From NCBI GenBank assembly GCA_963556495.2, contig OY747716.1, positions 13,979,571 through 14,043,570 on the forward strand: a DNA stretch of 64,000 bases. Direction: 5' to 3'. Below are positions 1-10,652 of the stretch, in pieces; within the stretch, counting starts at the first letter, position 1; every line of letters begins with the position of its first letter. A program made the translations under genes and the position numbers. The notes under the pieces are model-generated. The model made no database searches and had not been told where the DNA came from. It saw only the letters and a program-made list of their open reading frames with translations. Origin of the DNA: Valencia hispanica (lineage: Eukaryota; Chordata; Actinopteri; Cyprinodontiformes; Valenciidae).

Positions 1-387
1 CTGATCGGCTTTTCTGTCTGAAGTCCCGTCTCTCGCTCTCGTTTGTTTATCTCCCACTTTGCGCAGAAAGATGAAACCAGCGGATGTTGCGTTAAACAAC
101 AGCAGCACGTTTAATAACCTGTTAGAATTAATTCAATATGACTTTCTAGTATCAGCTGATGTTTGCTGGAGCCACAGCCGTAACAGCTGCTGGTCATAAT
201 ATCAGTTTGGATATCTGGTGAGATGGAAAAATGAAGATGAAACCAGGAGATGTTCTTACTGAGTCATCAGAGCTGAACAGGTGATTGAGAAACAGGTTTA
301 CCTTTTAGGAGACATGAATGAGTTGAAGGGAAGTTATGAACCGTTTCCGAGAGACAAATCACACCAGGATCATTTTCTACAACTGTG

Positions 388-430
388 CAGGGGCGGCTCT
401 AGCAAAGTTTTGCGAGGGGGGCAGTTAGGG
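388..430 (+). mobile_element. hAT-like element terminus (fragment)
   Basis: The sequence starting CAGGGGCGGCTCTAGC has the CAGGGG-type end of several teleost hAT elements. No matching inverted terminus was found nearby, so this is a remnant of unknown length. Confidence 0.3.
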
Positions 431-707
431 CATTAACAGGGAAAGGGGGGCACAAATACATACTTTTCTTTCTTAATCTAATTTAAAATGTCTAGCTTTT
501 AATAATTATCTGAATCTTACAACTAAAGTAGTCATCTGATGTTAAATGTATAGAAATCCATTATCTTATATAGTAAATATTATTGAGTCTAATATAGACC
601 CTAGTAAGCTATAGTACTTTTTCCTTTGGGAAGGTACCATCTGTGCAGTCTAGAATTCTGTTGAAGAAAGATGTTAAATTGGTGTGTTCATAATAAAACG
701 TTGAAAT

Positions 708-1001
708 TAGGAATGGGCATTCGATTAAACTGTCTTCATCGATCATCGGGAGAGTTAACGATCGATTTTCGATTTATCACTGATATTTTTATATTAAAAT
801 TCATTCTTAATAGGCTATATTAAAATCCAGAGAGAATAGAAAAATAGCGCGTTTCCTCATTGAGATCTTCATTACAAGTGGGACACCTCTTGTGGAAGTT
901 AAATGGAATTAATTCACGGTAGTTGCATAAAGAAAATATGCGCTATAAGCAGCGGAGCCGACAGCTAAAAGACACAACTGACGCTCATATTTTTTTTCTT
1001 C

Positions 1002-1032
<31 letters not shown>

Positions 1033-1972
1033 ATGTCAAACAATAACTTAATAAAAAAATATAATACTTATAGGTCTGATATTTTTGTGTTACATCTGGC
1101 AAAAATAGTCGAGAAAGAGGGTGAGAGAGATCAGTGTACCTAACATTAAATTAGGCTCATTAACAGAGGAAAAAAGACAAAAACAAAAGAAACCGTAACT
1201 TATACACAACTTTAGCAGCAGTCTACTGATTTTTGTTGAGAAAGATGAGCATGTTAACTTGCTGCTGGGGTCAGAAGCGAAAGCAGCCTGAGCCTGGTGA
1301 GCAGACTGACGATCACCAGGCTGCATCGCGTCTGACCTGCAGCGCTGAGATCACCTGCTGTGAGGGGACAGATGTCGCTGTGATACCCATACCTCCGTGC
1401 TAACCTGGCAAGCCTCTGGAATCTTGTTTAATTCATTTTCCACCAGTCTGTAGGGGTACAGTCCAGGGATGGTGGAGCCTCCCTCAGAAAGTAATCGGTG
1501 AGGAAGTTTCTCTGCTCGTTCTGCATCTCGGCTCCTCCGTGCTAACACCGACTTTATGCTAGGCTGAGACCAAGAGCAGGATGCTCCGCTTCTAACCAGG
1601 GTTGGAAGTGCGTTCAAGTACTTATACACAGCTTCGCAATGTTGGCAGTGAACCGAGACTTTTTTGTTTGTTTATTTTTTTTGTCAAAGTGGTCCCACGC
1701 CACACTTTGCTGCGACTTCTTCATGAGAATGCTAATTTTGAAATACACAGAAACTGGCAAGAAACTGAGTCGGCCTGTGGGTTTTATTTTCAGTCACCGC
1801 CCTCGTGTGGTAAAGTGTTTAATTACGGCCACATAGCAAAATTAATTGCATTCCTTCAAAACTCACACAACGCAGCATTAATTTATCAAAAAAAAAAAAA
1901 AAAAAAAAAGAGTCATCGATGAATTTCTTAATGATCAATTAATCGATCGTCGATTAATTATGCGCATCCCTA
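708..1972. mobile_element. Non-autonomous hAT element, copy 1 (1265 bp)
   Basis: The left end reads TAGGAATGGGCATTCGATTAA. The right end, as its reverse complement, reads TAGGGATGCGCATAATTAAT, so the termini are inverted repeats, and both ends are rich in ATCGAT words. The element is flanked by GTTGAAAT (700-707) and GTTGACAT (1973-1980), an 8-bp TSD with one mismatch, as expected for the hAT superfamily. The interior matches a second copy at 12342-13563 almost throughout and has only short open frames and poly-A tracts, with no transposase domain. It would need an autonomous relative to move. Confidence 0.85.
1002..1029 (+). repeat. Poly-A tract (28 nt) inside hAT copy 1
   Basis: This is an uninterrupted adenine run. 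The corresponding part of copy 2 (about 12625-12655) has a broken A-rich stretch, so the run expanded after the two copies separated. A second A tract lies at 1888-1909. Confidence 0.9.
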
Positions 1973-2889
1973 GTTGACATCAAGTTGAGGCAAGTGTCAT
2001 AACTCCTCGCATACACATCCGCGGTGCAGCAGCCCCGGTCGGTCTTGGCTGCAGCGAACAGGGATTTTTGGAGTAATGTTACACCCCTAGAAATTATATG
2101 CGATGATGCAGAAAGCAAGTACAAAACAGCGACAAGATACTTCACCCTAGGCTTGTTTAAAAAAATAAATCAACATTTCGATAAAAAATTCCTTAAAGAC
2201 ACTCCTCAACATCAACACAAGCAGTCTGATTAACATCTCGCCATCTCTTGTTCCACATCCTCACACAGCAGAGCTGCAGAGACATGGTCAGCCTCTCCCC
2301 TCACTCGCAACAACCGGAGAAGGGCCTCTGGGACTGTTTAGATGACAAGGCAAAAGCAAAAGTGTTGTTCTGAAGGGTTGGGGCTGAGAGGCAGCACAAC
2401 AGGAAAAGCAGAAGGATGCTGAGAAGTCATGAGGCTGGTACTTAAGCCAACACTCAGAGCAACTTACAAAAAGGACAGTAAGGCTGCTGATGGAGTGAAC
2501 AGAGCTAGAATATGCTAAATATTAGCAACTAACAGACAGCACCATTAGGAAATTAAGATCCTCCCCCCCACCCCTGCTGCTGCAGCATTGAAAATGGTAT
2601 TGTGTTTAATAATGCTACATTGTTACTACACACCACTGATTGGCCAGCAGCACCTAGGGAGCAGTGCTCATCTAAAAGTTTGGTTAATAAGCTGGCAAAC
2701 TATTTGCATAACCTAGAAAGGTCACCACTTTGAAAGATTTCCATCCTTTTGCTTTAGCGCGGATTAAGCTTATTATTCATAATTTCACGTTTAAATTACA
2801 TCTAAACGGATGAGTTATAAACAAATTTACCGCCCTCAAATTTGTCATGGCGGTAAACTTGACCTATTAAATCTAAAACAGTCTTTTTT

Positions 2890-3060
2890 TTTTCAGGCTG
2901 CAACATGTATTTCTGCTGTGAAGTTGGCCTTTTTAACATGGGAGTTAATGGGAACTAGCTCCTTTCTGGACCCAGCCCCTAGTGGATGAGGGAGGAACTG
3001 CAATTTCTGTCACTTCCGCATTAGCTTCACATTTGGCCAGCGGAGTTTGCACCTTGCACA
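2890..3060 (+). mobile_element. Dispersed teleost repeat fragment
   Basis: The motif ACATGGGAGTTAATGGGAAC, followed by a run like 'ctcctttctggacccagccc' and 'acttccgcatta', resembles a repeat I recall from teleost genomes. The call rests on resemblance only. No termini or TSD were found. Confidence 0.3.
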
Positions 3061-3099
3061 AGAGCTAGTTTTAACAAATAGTTTTCATTTGCAATTTAT

Positions 3100-3186
3100 T
3101 TTTAAGACTAGAAAGAAAAAACCCCCGATCATTATCAAAAGTTGACATGAAATAGATTTTATTTTGAATCCATATCGCCCAGCCTT
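3100..3186 (-). mobile_element. MITE terminus of the GGCTGGGCGATAT type
   Basis: Read on the minus strand, the end is AAGGCTGGGCGATATGGATT, the same kind of terminus as GGCTGGACGATATC at 19855 and the related ends near 39345 and 40606. Only one end is recognisable here. Confidence 0.3.
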
Positions 3187-3504
3187 AACCTCCATTGATT
3201 TTTCTGAAAAGATTGTAGAATGTCCAATAAGATTTTGAACTTTTGAAGTAAAAAATAACCTTTAATGTTCAAATACTACCAGGGAATGTTAAATATTGAC
3301 AAAAATAGTGATTTGTTTCATATCACGACTGACATAAAAAAAAATATTATTGTGAAAGCGCTTAATTCAATTGACGCAGACTAAACAGGGATGGTGTGAA
3401 TGCACCCTAAAATTCAAAGTGCATGTTTAAAGCGGTTATTGTAAAGGTCTAAAGGAAAGTTGTGGGTGCATACCATTTGTCGAATGAGATGGGGACTCCC
3501 GCGA

Positions 3505-3575
3505 CACCTGAAGTACTTGCAAAACAACTTTATTGACAGAGCAACACGTTTCGGCAGGTGGCCCTCATCAGGGTC
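3505..3575 (-). ncRNA. Hammerhead-ribozyme-like core, probably from a retroelement remnant
   Basis: On the minus strand the order is CTGATGA (3565-3571), a 12-nt spacer GGGCCACCTGCC that can form a short GC stem, then CGAAAC (3548-3553), followed further on by GTC. These are the invariant blocks of the hammerhead catalytic core in the correct order and spacing. Penelope-like elements of animals are known to carry minimal hammerhead motifs. Weak points: stem II has only two to three good pairs, stem III is two to three pairs, and no clean stem I adjoins the core. An 8-pair helix between CAAACGAC and GTTGTTTTG brackets the core at a distance. Ribozyme activity is an inference. Confidence 0.35.
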
Positions 3576-3914
3576 GTTTGAAAATGACATGGACTTCACC
3601 ATTTCAAAGAGATAAAATTACAACTAAGGATGGAATAAAAAGAATAAAGGTCTTTGCAGACCGGGTCCGTTTTTTTGGTGCGATTAATTCGCACGACATG
3701 TCAAGTCAATGGGGACGTGCACACCACTGACGAAATTCCATCCTGCGACTTTGCGAGTTTTATTTTTTCGGACTGGGGTCGATTTTTAAAAAACTCGGAT
3801 CCGACAGATAAACACTTGACCAATCAGAGAAGGCGTGGTGATAGCATCATCAGAGCCGTGAGTCGCGAACTGAAGTGTCACTTTCATTGAAGTAACACAT
3901 TTTTTATTTTTACC

Positions 3915-4047
3915 ATGGCTGAGCGTCTGATCCTTTATGTGTCCCAGCACCCCTGTCTCTTTAATAAAAAAGAGAAAAACTACAAGGACAACGATTATTA
4001 GGATAATGTGTGGCGATCCATTGCCCAAGAACTTGGATATGAAGATG
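3915..4047 (+). pseudogene. MADF-domain first exon of the Harbinger accessory protein (relic)
   Basis: Translation from the ATG at 3915 gives MAERLILYVSQHPCLFNKK, then a YKD motif, and after an in-frame TAG (3999-4001) DNVWRSIAQELGYED. The pattern of hydrophobic residues, HPxLF, YKD, then WxxIAxxLG matches the first two helices of the MADF (Myb/SANT-like) DNA-binding domain. The reading ends at GATG|GTAAGT, a consensus splice donor at 4048, so this was exon 1 of a spliced gene. In the intact element the protein would bind terminal DNA and assist the transposase. The internal stop and the loss of downstream exons make it dead. Confidence 0.7.
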
Positions 4048-4066
4048 GTAAGTAAATCAATGTGTA

Positions 4067-4237
4067 CAAAATAGCTGTGTACTCTCCAAACTCTCCTCTC
4101 TTCTCCAGAATAGGATGTACCCAATGCGCTCTTTTCTTCTTTTCTTTCTCCATCATTGTCAACACAACGTCATCGTCACTTGATGTTGAATCCATTTTTA
4201 GTTTTGCCGCCTTATGTTTTTTTAATAGAATCTTCAT
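4067..4237 (-). pseudogene. PIF/Harbinger transposase first exon (relic)
   Basis: The minus-strand frame begins near 4237 (a second ATG at 4195) and reads MDSTSSDDDVVLTMMEKEKK, a charged linker, and then WVHPILEKRGEFGEY. The W-V-(H/R)-P, R-x-E-F-G-x-Y pattern is the conserved N-terminal segment of HARBI1-type transposases, ahead of their DDE catalytic domain. The catalytic exons are missing: within about 20 bp the sequence meets the intron end of the facing MADF exon, which marks the internal deletion junction. The exon is open but cannot make an active enzyme. Confidence 0.65.
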
Positions 4238-4739
4238 AATTTATTCGCAATTTCGCAGCGCGTCTGGTGTGCATACACAACACGTCGATTTTCGGCCTCC
4301 GATTTTTCGCAATTTCAAGTCGTTTAGTCCTATCGGACCCGGTGTGCAAAGACCTTAAGAATAAAACATTTGAATAAAATATAAATGGCACTGGGGAAAT
4401 GGGAAATGAAAAGAAAACTTGCTATCCTAAAATAAGCTCACTACTAAACAAGTGTAAATAAAGAAGTACAAAAAAGGTTAAAAATGCTCTTAAAAGCCTT
4501 CCTTGTTAGGATATAGTTTGTTTATTCTTATTTAGATTTCATCCTTTGTTGTAATTCTGTATTTCTTTGTAACAGTTAAATCCATGACATATGTGATCCA
4601 GTCAGGTCGTTAATACCACCGCCATTAAACTGATTGGTCAACCTGTTCATGTTAACGTATGATTGACTGACTTGTGTTCCTTTCATTTTGCACACCTCTT
4701 TAAAAGGGCCGCTGATCCGCATGCATTGGAAACTCCTTT

Positions 4740-4900
4740 CAAAAACACTTATTAATCCCAAAGGCAAACTATTAATATAATTGAATGTTGTTGTAACTGA
4801 TATCGAAGTATCTTCAAAGAGTGGTTGCGCATGGCGATGCAGACAGTCTCACAATGAATCTGAAGAAGCCTCTGACTCAAAGAACGTGGCCGCTGTTCTC
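4740..4900 (-). mobile_element. Degenerate 3' end of a Rex1-like LINE
   Basis: The phrase 'cttattaatcccaaaggcaa' and, further on, 'gaatctgaagaagcctctga' align in order with 'cttattgatcccagagggaa' and 'aaactgaagaagcctccga' at the 3' end of the LINE at 6890-8310. This is an older, diverged copy in the same orientation. A 123-codon plus-strand frame across 4781-5152 overlaps it and is not taken as a gene. Confidence 0.4.
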
Positions 4901-5734
4901 AACTCAATAAATGAAAGCCCCATGGCCCGCTTCAGGCAAAAAGCCTCGTTAGTAATACTGAAGCAGTTTTTCCATGTGCAAGCACATCATGAACTTTGTA
5001 GCACTGATTCAATTAATCCGACAAATTCATCAAAACCTAGAGTCCTGAAGAGGAATCTGACTTTTGGGGGTACTTTTGGTCGTCACGTTTTCACATTATG
5101 GGTCAAACGGTTCACGGCAGAACTCCCCACATTTGGGTCGGCACACGTGTAAAAACACAAAAATCCTTGCAGGACCCGGAGTAGAGAACAAACCAGCAGC
5201 AGCTTCCTGTTGTTTTGGTCAGAAACTTCTGTCAGTTTCTTCTGTCATAAGTCATGTTAAGTGCGCCACAGTAAAGGAAGTCAGGAGGAACTTCCAAGTT
5301 GGTGGATTTATCATTTGATGCCATCCTGCAAACAGTTACAGTTTATAAAATTAGGACTGTGGGCAAGCACTTAGCAACACGTCTACAGAGGCACCGGCTT
5401 TATTGACTGACAGCACAAGGCAGCCAGCGCCAGGTAGGAAAGAGCGTCTACTCCCCCACAGCTTTGAAGCAACTTCTCAGTAAAAAATCTGACAGTGCAG
5501 CAGCCAAAACTGAACGTGGGAGATGTTTTCTATCCGGGGAGGATGGATTATTTATATGGTTAAGCCAAGTTAATAATTTTAACTCACTTTTGGAGCACGG
5601 TAACTCCAAACTTTATCGAAAAACATAATGAGAAACTGTCAATTTTTTTTTATTTTTTTTTACGTGTCCTTTTTGGCAGTGTAGAGCTCAGCATTGGTGT
5701 CTGAGTACCAAGTAGAAGCCCAAAAGATTTACTT

Positions 5735-6165
5735 TCACAAGCGGAGCAGTACAACTTTTGCCATAGTCCTCCACTTTATATACGTGTGAAAAATCGGCAG
5801 AGAGAGGGGGAAAAACAAAACAGGAAAAAGGAACATCGACAAAACAAACCAAACATTGTGAACTAAGAATTGCACAACCACATCACACAAGAATAGATAT
5901 AAAAATACAACAACAATGTCTTCGAAAAACTCATGGTACCGATTAATCAAGCTCTAGTAATGATAACCTCAGCCCAAGAATATATCCTTAAACACCAGAT
6001 CTATGTGTGTGTTAGCATGCTGGTGCATATAAGGTTTCTCCATAAGAGTGTTCGATAGCTGGTGTGAGCAAGCATCAATCCGTCTCCCAGGAATCGATGC
6101 AGCCATGAAGGAGATCAGAGCAAAGACGTCCAGAGGACCCCCAGAGCCCCAGGCGGACCCGGCTG
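5735..6165. other. Unassigned sequence left of GC-rich module
   Basis: This is AT-rich sequence with short frames only, leading without a visible boundary into the GC-rich module at 6166. It is not shared with the flank of the second module copy at 57970, so it is probably host sequence or a different transposon. No gene is recognised. Confidence 0.4.
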
Positions 6166-6890
6166 GGCCGACCGCATCCCCCAAGAGTGGAGCAAAGGAG
6201 AACCCCAGGGGAACGTCCAGCGGCTACTATGCAGGGGCCCGGGGGGCAGCAGTGACGAACCCACGGGCCCCGCCGGCAACCGGCCGCGCCAGGGCGGGCC
6301 GGTCAATTGACCGGGAGAGCCGGGGCCCGGGGCAACCCACCCCCCAGCAGGGACCCGACAAGGGACCGGCCGACGAGGGGCCCCCGGCACTGCAGGGGCC
6401 GCGGCCGGCCGCCACCACCCTAGACCAATCCCCACCGCCAACATCCCAGTGCCCCACCCCTGCCCTACGTCGGGGCACCTCACCGATAGCCGCAGGGGAC
6501 TGACAGCATCCCCAGGCCGGGCTCAGCCAGCATCTGGACACTAAGTTGTACCAGCTCCCGGGTCCTGATCCCTCGCAACGCAGAGCGCCGAGACCAGGCA
6601 TCCAATGAGGGCCAGGGCCGGTCCAACACGCCAATGAACCAACCACGCACGGTGCGCATAGAACAGGTGATCAAACGAGCAGAGACGCCGGATCCGCATC
6701 CCGCCGAGCCACCGAGCAGGAACCACCCAACAATCCTAAACCTGGCACCCCTAAAAGAGGTGCCCCAACCAACCAAAGGAAGATATCGGCCCAGCGCATC
6801 GGCCGACCGACACACCAGCCCCCCCAGGCCCGGCCAGGAACGCACCAGGTCCGAACCGGATTGACCACCGATGCTCCGGCAAGAAACTGT
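6166..6890. repeat. GC-rich dispersed module, copy 1
   Basis: This very GC-rich segment matches 57970-58672 closely over its whole length, starting at GGGCCGACCGCATCCCCCAA in both copies. Left of that word the two copies have unrelated flanks. Copy 1 has small indels relative to copy 2, for example an extra stretch around 6462-6478. At its right end the match stops at about 6885, where a LINE 3' end begins. Several long proline/glycine-rich frames on both strands follow from base composition and carry no recognised domain. The class of the repeat is unknown to me. Confidence 0.7.
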
Positions 6891-8310
6891 CAAATTCAAT
6901 TCAATTCAAATTCAAAAATACCTTATTGATCCCAGAGGGAAATTAAGTGTTGGTATAGCTCATATAATTAATTCTTTAAGGAGTTGTTGTAGATGATGAT
7001 GGCTGTGGGCAGGAAGGATTTCCTGTAGCGGTCTGTATTACAGCGAAACTGAAGAAGCCTCCGACTGAAGACGCTCTGTTGTTGTAGGACAGTCTCATGA
7101 AGAGGATGCTCAGGGTTGTTCATAATTTTTTTGATTTTGTGAAGAATCCTTCTTTGCATCATCATCTCCAGATGTTCCACAGTTGTCCTTCTTTATCAGG
7201 TTGTTTAGCCTTTTTAAATCCCTGGCTCTGATGCTGCTACCCCAACAGATGACGGCTGAAGAGATTACACTCTCCACAACAATACAAAACTTGTAGAAGA
7301 TCTCCAGCATCTTGCTGCCAACCTTGAAGGACCTAAGCTTCCCCAAGAAGTACAGTCTGCTCTGTCCCTTCTTGTAGACGGTTTCACTGTTGCGCCTCCA
7401 GTCCAGTCTGTTGTCAAGGTGAACTCCGAGGTATTTATACTCCTCAACCACCTCCACTTCTTCTCCCATGATGAAAAGAGTTTTTCACTTATCCCCGTTT
7501 CTTCTGAAATCTACAATCATCTCCTTTGTTTTGTTCACATTCAAGGTGAGACGATTGTTTCCACACCATGTCACAAAGCGGTCCACCAGCTCTCTATATT
7601 CAGCTTCTTGTCCATACTGATACACCCGACAATTGCAGAGTCATCTGAGTATTTCTGCAGATGACACGTCTCTGATTTGTACTGGAAGTCTGAGGTGTAG
7701 AGAGTCAAAAGGAATGGTGAGAGTACGGTCCCCTGTGGTGCTCCTGTGCTGCTGACCACCTGGTTTGACACACAATTCTTCAGTCTCACAAATTGTGGTC
7801 TGTTGGTCAGGTAGTCATTGATCCAGGCGATTGTTGAGGGCTCCGTCTTCAGGAGTTTCTGACAAAGCAAATTAGGCTGAATTGAGTTAAATGCACTGGA
7901 GAAATCAAAGAACATGATCCTCACAATGCTGCCTGCTTTGTCCAGATGACAGTGGGTTGGTTGAAGTAGGTGGATGATGGCATCTTCAACTCCAACTCCA
8001 ACTCCAGAGCGATAAGCAAACTGCAGTGGGTCCTGATACGTTCTTGTTTGCTTACTCAGGAGTGCCAACAGGAGTCTCTCCAGGACCTTCAATATGTGGG
8101 ATGTCAGGGCAACAGGTCTATAGTCATTGATGACTGATGGGTGTGTTCTCTTTAGTACTGGAACAAGGCAGGATGTCTTCCACAACACTGGAACCTTCTC
8201 CTGAGTTAGGCTAAGGTTGAAGAGGTGCTCCAGAATCCCAAAGAGCTGCTCTGCACAGGCCTTCAGGACTCTGGGGCTGACACCATCTGGACCTGCAGCC
8301 TTGTTCCAAC
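6890..8310 (-). mobile_element. Rex1-like (CR1-group) LINE, 5'-truncated, copy 1
   Basis: The element runs right to left, with its 3' tail at the left end made of repeated AATTG-type units. It contains most of the reverse transcriptase and the C-terminal region, broken by frameshifts. The body is homologous to the plus-strand copy at 25320-27540. It begins within the sequence encoding the AGPDGV motif, so the endonuclease half is missing, which is normal for target-primed insertion. It sits at the end of the GC-rich module. No clear TSD was found. Rex1 as the family is a recollection of teleost LINE sequences. Confidence 0.8.
7571..8188 (-). pseudogene. Reverse transcriptase core of LINE copy 1 (broken)
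   Basis: The open frame of about 205 codons contains successive reverse transcriptase blocks: NDYRPVALTSHILKVLERLL (fingers), FFDFSSAFNSIQP (motif A with the first catalytic Asp), [20 protein letters not shown] (motif B), and YSDDSAIVG (motif C, the YxDD box). Both catalytic regions are intact, but the frame shifts just after motif C and continues in another frame at 7110-7469 ([16 protein letters not shown] thumb region). The enzyme would copy its own RNA at a nicked target. As it stands it is non-functional. Confidence 0.8.
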
Positions 8311-8776
8311 CAAGCAGGGACAGATGGACTAAATGAGCCTATAAATTTAAACGTTAAAACACCCACGGCAAAGGGTAAACACTGTTGGTCTCACTGTTTC
8401 GGCATCAAGAAAATCTGGACGTGTGATAGACGTTACGTACCAAGGAAACGCCAAACCCAATTTTCTAGTGACAAACAGAACAAAATGCTCTGCTGATGCC
8501 GGGAAGCAAAATAGACAAGAGTATAAAGTAAAGATGAGATCTGATTTCAACTTACCGGCTCTGCAAAAATCTTAAAGGTAACTAGGAAACTCTGAAAATA
8601 TGCTGCAAGTATATGGAAAACTGGGTATGCCTCAGCAGCAACGGTCATTAGGTTTATGCAATAATACAATACTGAAAAATACAAAGTAAAATAAAATGGT
8701 AGAAATTTGGTTTAAAGTTACAATTGTTGAATCTTTTCACATAGTTAAAGGTCAGGTCCTTCTTAACGATACCGCT

Positions 8777-10069
8777 AAGCAGAGGCGGGACCAAGTCATT
8801 GTTTTGCAAGTCTCAATTAAGTCTCTAGTATGTACAGTCAAGCTCGAGTCAAGTCTCAAGTCAAGAAAGGCAAGTTTCAAGTCAAGTCCCAAGTCTTAAA
8901 CTTTGAATTTAAAGTCATTTCGAGTCTTTTTTTCTTAAACAACTTTGCAAGTATATGCTGAATTTAAATCCTAAACCATGGGTTCCTTTTAAAATCTTTG
9001 TTTCAAAACTTTATGAAACAAGTGCAACTGAACTTTACAACTTTACCACTATGTTGTTCAGTTTATTCAAAAGTAGCTAATTAGAATAGTTTTCCTTTAA
9101 ACTACAATTTTACAGGTTCACATTTAAAGGACTAAAGAGATTTTTCAAAAGAGTAAGGTTGATGTAATTTTCAATATGAGTTAGGTAAATAAGCAGAAAG
9201 GGTGTCGCAAGTAAAGGCAAATTTGACCTGGACGTATGTAACGTCCCACCCGCGACAATGACAAAAATAGAGTACATGTTAAAAGCCAAACAGTATCATC
9301 AACGTAGCCAGGATTAAAAAAAAGGGCTCAGAAAACAAAGTTAGCTAAAGTCAACTATGACATCGTAGCCAAATAAAAAGCACTACATACCATTCTTTAT
9401 AGAACTTTAAATATTGAAAGAAGTTGGACGTTGTTCCGTCACCATCTATGATTCCCTTCTTGCATATTTTACATTATTGCTCTGTGTTTTTTGTTAACTA
9501 CTTTGTAGTTTATGTACCCGGAAAAAATTACTATTGGGAACATAATTTTCGTTGGCTTCAGCGCCAGAGACAGACGGTTAGGCTGGCTTATTTATTTATT
9601 TTTTAATCCGGTAATTTGATTGGCTGTTCCTGCAGCTCTCGCACACATGCGTACAGACAGAAGATCGGCATTTAAGAAAAATGACTTACAAGTGTGCAAT
9701 TTTGAAATAATAGATGCTTTAAACTTTAGATCAGGGGTGGCCAACGTCGGTCCTCAAGGCCCACTATCCTGCATGTTTTACTTCCATCACTGGTTCAGCA
9801 CACCTGAATCAAATGATGGCTTGTTAGCAGGCCTCTGCAGATTTTGCCATGCTGAGGAGGTAGTTGGAACATTTGTATCAGCTGTGTTGGAGCAGAGACA
9901 CATCTAAAACTGGCAGGACACCGGCCCTTGAGGACTGGAGCTGGACACCCCTGCTTTAGATGATGAAGTTGTTTCAAGTGAACAGGGCCAAGTCCCATGT
10001 CCTTGGTGTAAAAGTCCAAATCAAGTCAAAGTCTTTGATGTAAAATGAATGACTCGAGTCTACACCCCT
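8777..10069. mobile_element. CAAGTC-rich non-autonomous element (hAT-like)
   Basis: The left end CAGAGGCGGGACCAAGTCAT and the right end, reverse-complemented CAGGGGTGTAGACTCGAGTC, form an imperfect inverted pair of the CAGRGGYG type. Near the left end there is a run of CAAGTC and CAAGTCTC repeats (8790-8925), and a short version precedes the right end. No transposase frame is present. The element is interrupted by a 222-bp MITE at 9732-9953. No matching 8-bp TSD was seen, so the boundaries are approximate. Confidence 0.5.
9732..9953. mobile_element. hAT MITE (222 bp) with perfect 8-bp TSD
   Basis: The left end is CAGGGGTGGCCAACGTCGGT and the right end reverse-complements to CAGGGGTGTCCAGCTCCAGT. 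The flanks are CTTTAGAT at 9724-9731 and CTTTAGAT at 9954-9961, an exact 8-bp duplication. The interior has the phrases 'cagcacacctgaatcaaatg' and 'tgttggagcagagacacatc', which recur in fragments at 24128, 27935, 32820 and 54549, so this is a multi-copy family in this locus. Confidence 0.9.
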
Positions 10070-10375
10070 GGTACCTCCAGACAACATCAAACCCCGTCAA
10101 AAAGAAGCTAAACTGGATATTTTCTGCTCTTTTTTTTCACCTCCTGTCCACATGCAAACTGGGGATTTGGGGGGATTTTTTATAATGTTTTCCAATAGGC
10201 CTGCACAATAGTAAATAAATATGTGAATGCAATTTTATAGTTAAATATTGGGATGACTATCATTTACTGCCTCTCTTATATCACTCCTCCCTTCCTTTTC
10301 CATCATCTTTAGCAGCTCTGCCACTAAAACATACCTCAGTTAAAGGCATAAAGGACAGTAAAGGGTTCTTTCAGC

Positions 10376-10652
10376 TAGGGTTGCACGATACATCAGTATC
10401 AGCCAATCGTGTTTTAACACATCTGCCCCATATTATGTGCTCATAATAAATGATGCTTAATTTCATCCTGCTGCCGTTGGTGTATACGTTTCAGGGGTAG
10501 GGGGTTGTTTTTCTTTGGTCATAGATAAAGTAATAGTGATGCAGCACTGGTATCATTTTTTTGCATTGTGTCTAAAGGGTAGGGAAATAAAAAAAATAAA
10601 ATTAAAATAAAATTGGATATCGATACCGGCCCACATTTAGGTGCATCCCATC
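10376..10652. mobile_element. Degenerate MITE with ATCGATA-type ends
   Basis: The left side reads TAGGGTTGCACGATACATC and the right side has ATCGATACCGGCCC followed by TAGGTGCATCCC. This resembles small hAT-type elements with GGGTTGCACGATA ends, but the pairing of the ends is poor and no TSD is visible. Confidence 0.3.

Larger units (their letters stand above)
3648..4355. mobile_element. PIF/Harbinger deletion derivative carrying two exon relics (708 bp)
   Basis: The left terminus AGGTCTTTGCAGACCGGGTC and the right terminus, reverse-complemented AGGTCTTTGCACACCGGGTC, form inverted repeats of about 22 bp. They are flanked by TAA at 3645-3647 and 4356-4358, the 3-bp TSD typical of PIF/Harbinger. 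Inside are a MADF-like exon on the plus strand and a transposase-like exon on the minus strand, pointing at each other. Full-length PIF/Harbinger elements encode a DNA-binding Myb/SANT or MADF protein plus a DDE transposase. Here the middle, with the catalytic exons, has been lost. Confidence 0.85.

Noticed and set aside
4781..5152. 123-codon plus-strand frame
   Set aside because: Its first part lies on a decayed LINE 3' end in the opposite orientation. No domain was recognised.
6048..6503. 151-codon Pro/Gly/Arg-rich plus-strand frame
   Set aside because: It has the same composition effect in GC-rich copy 1. The frame starts outside the repeat and is disrupted by indels in copy 2.
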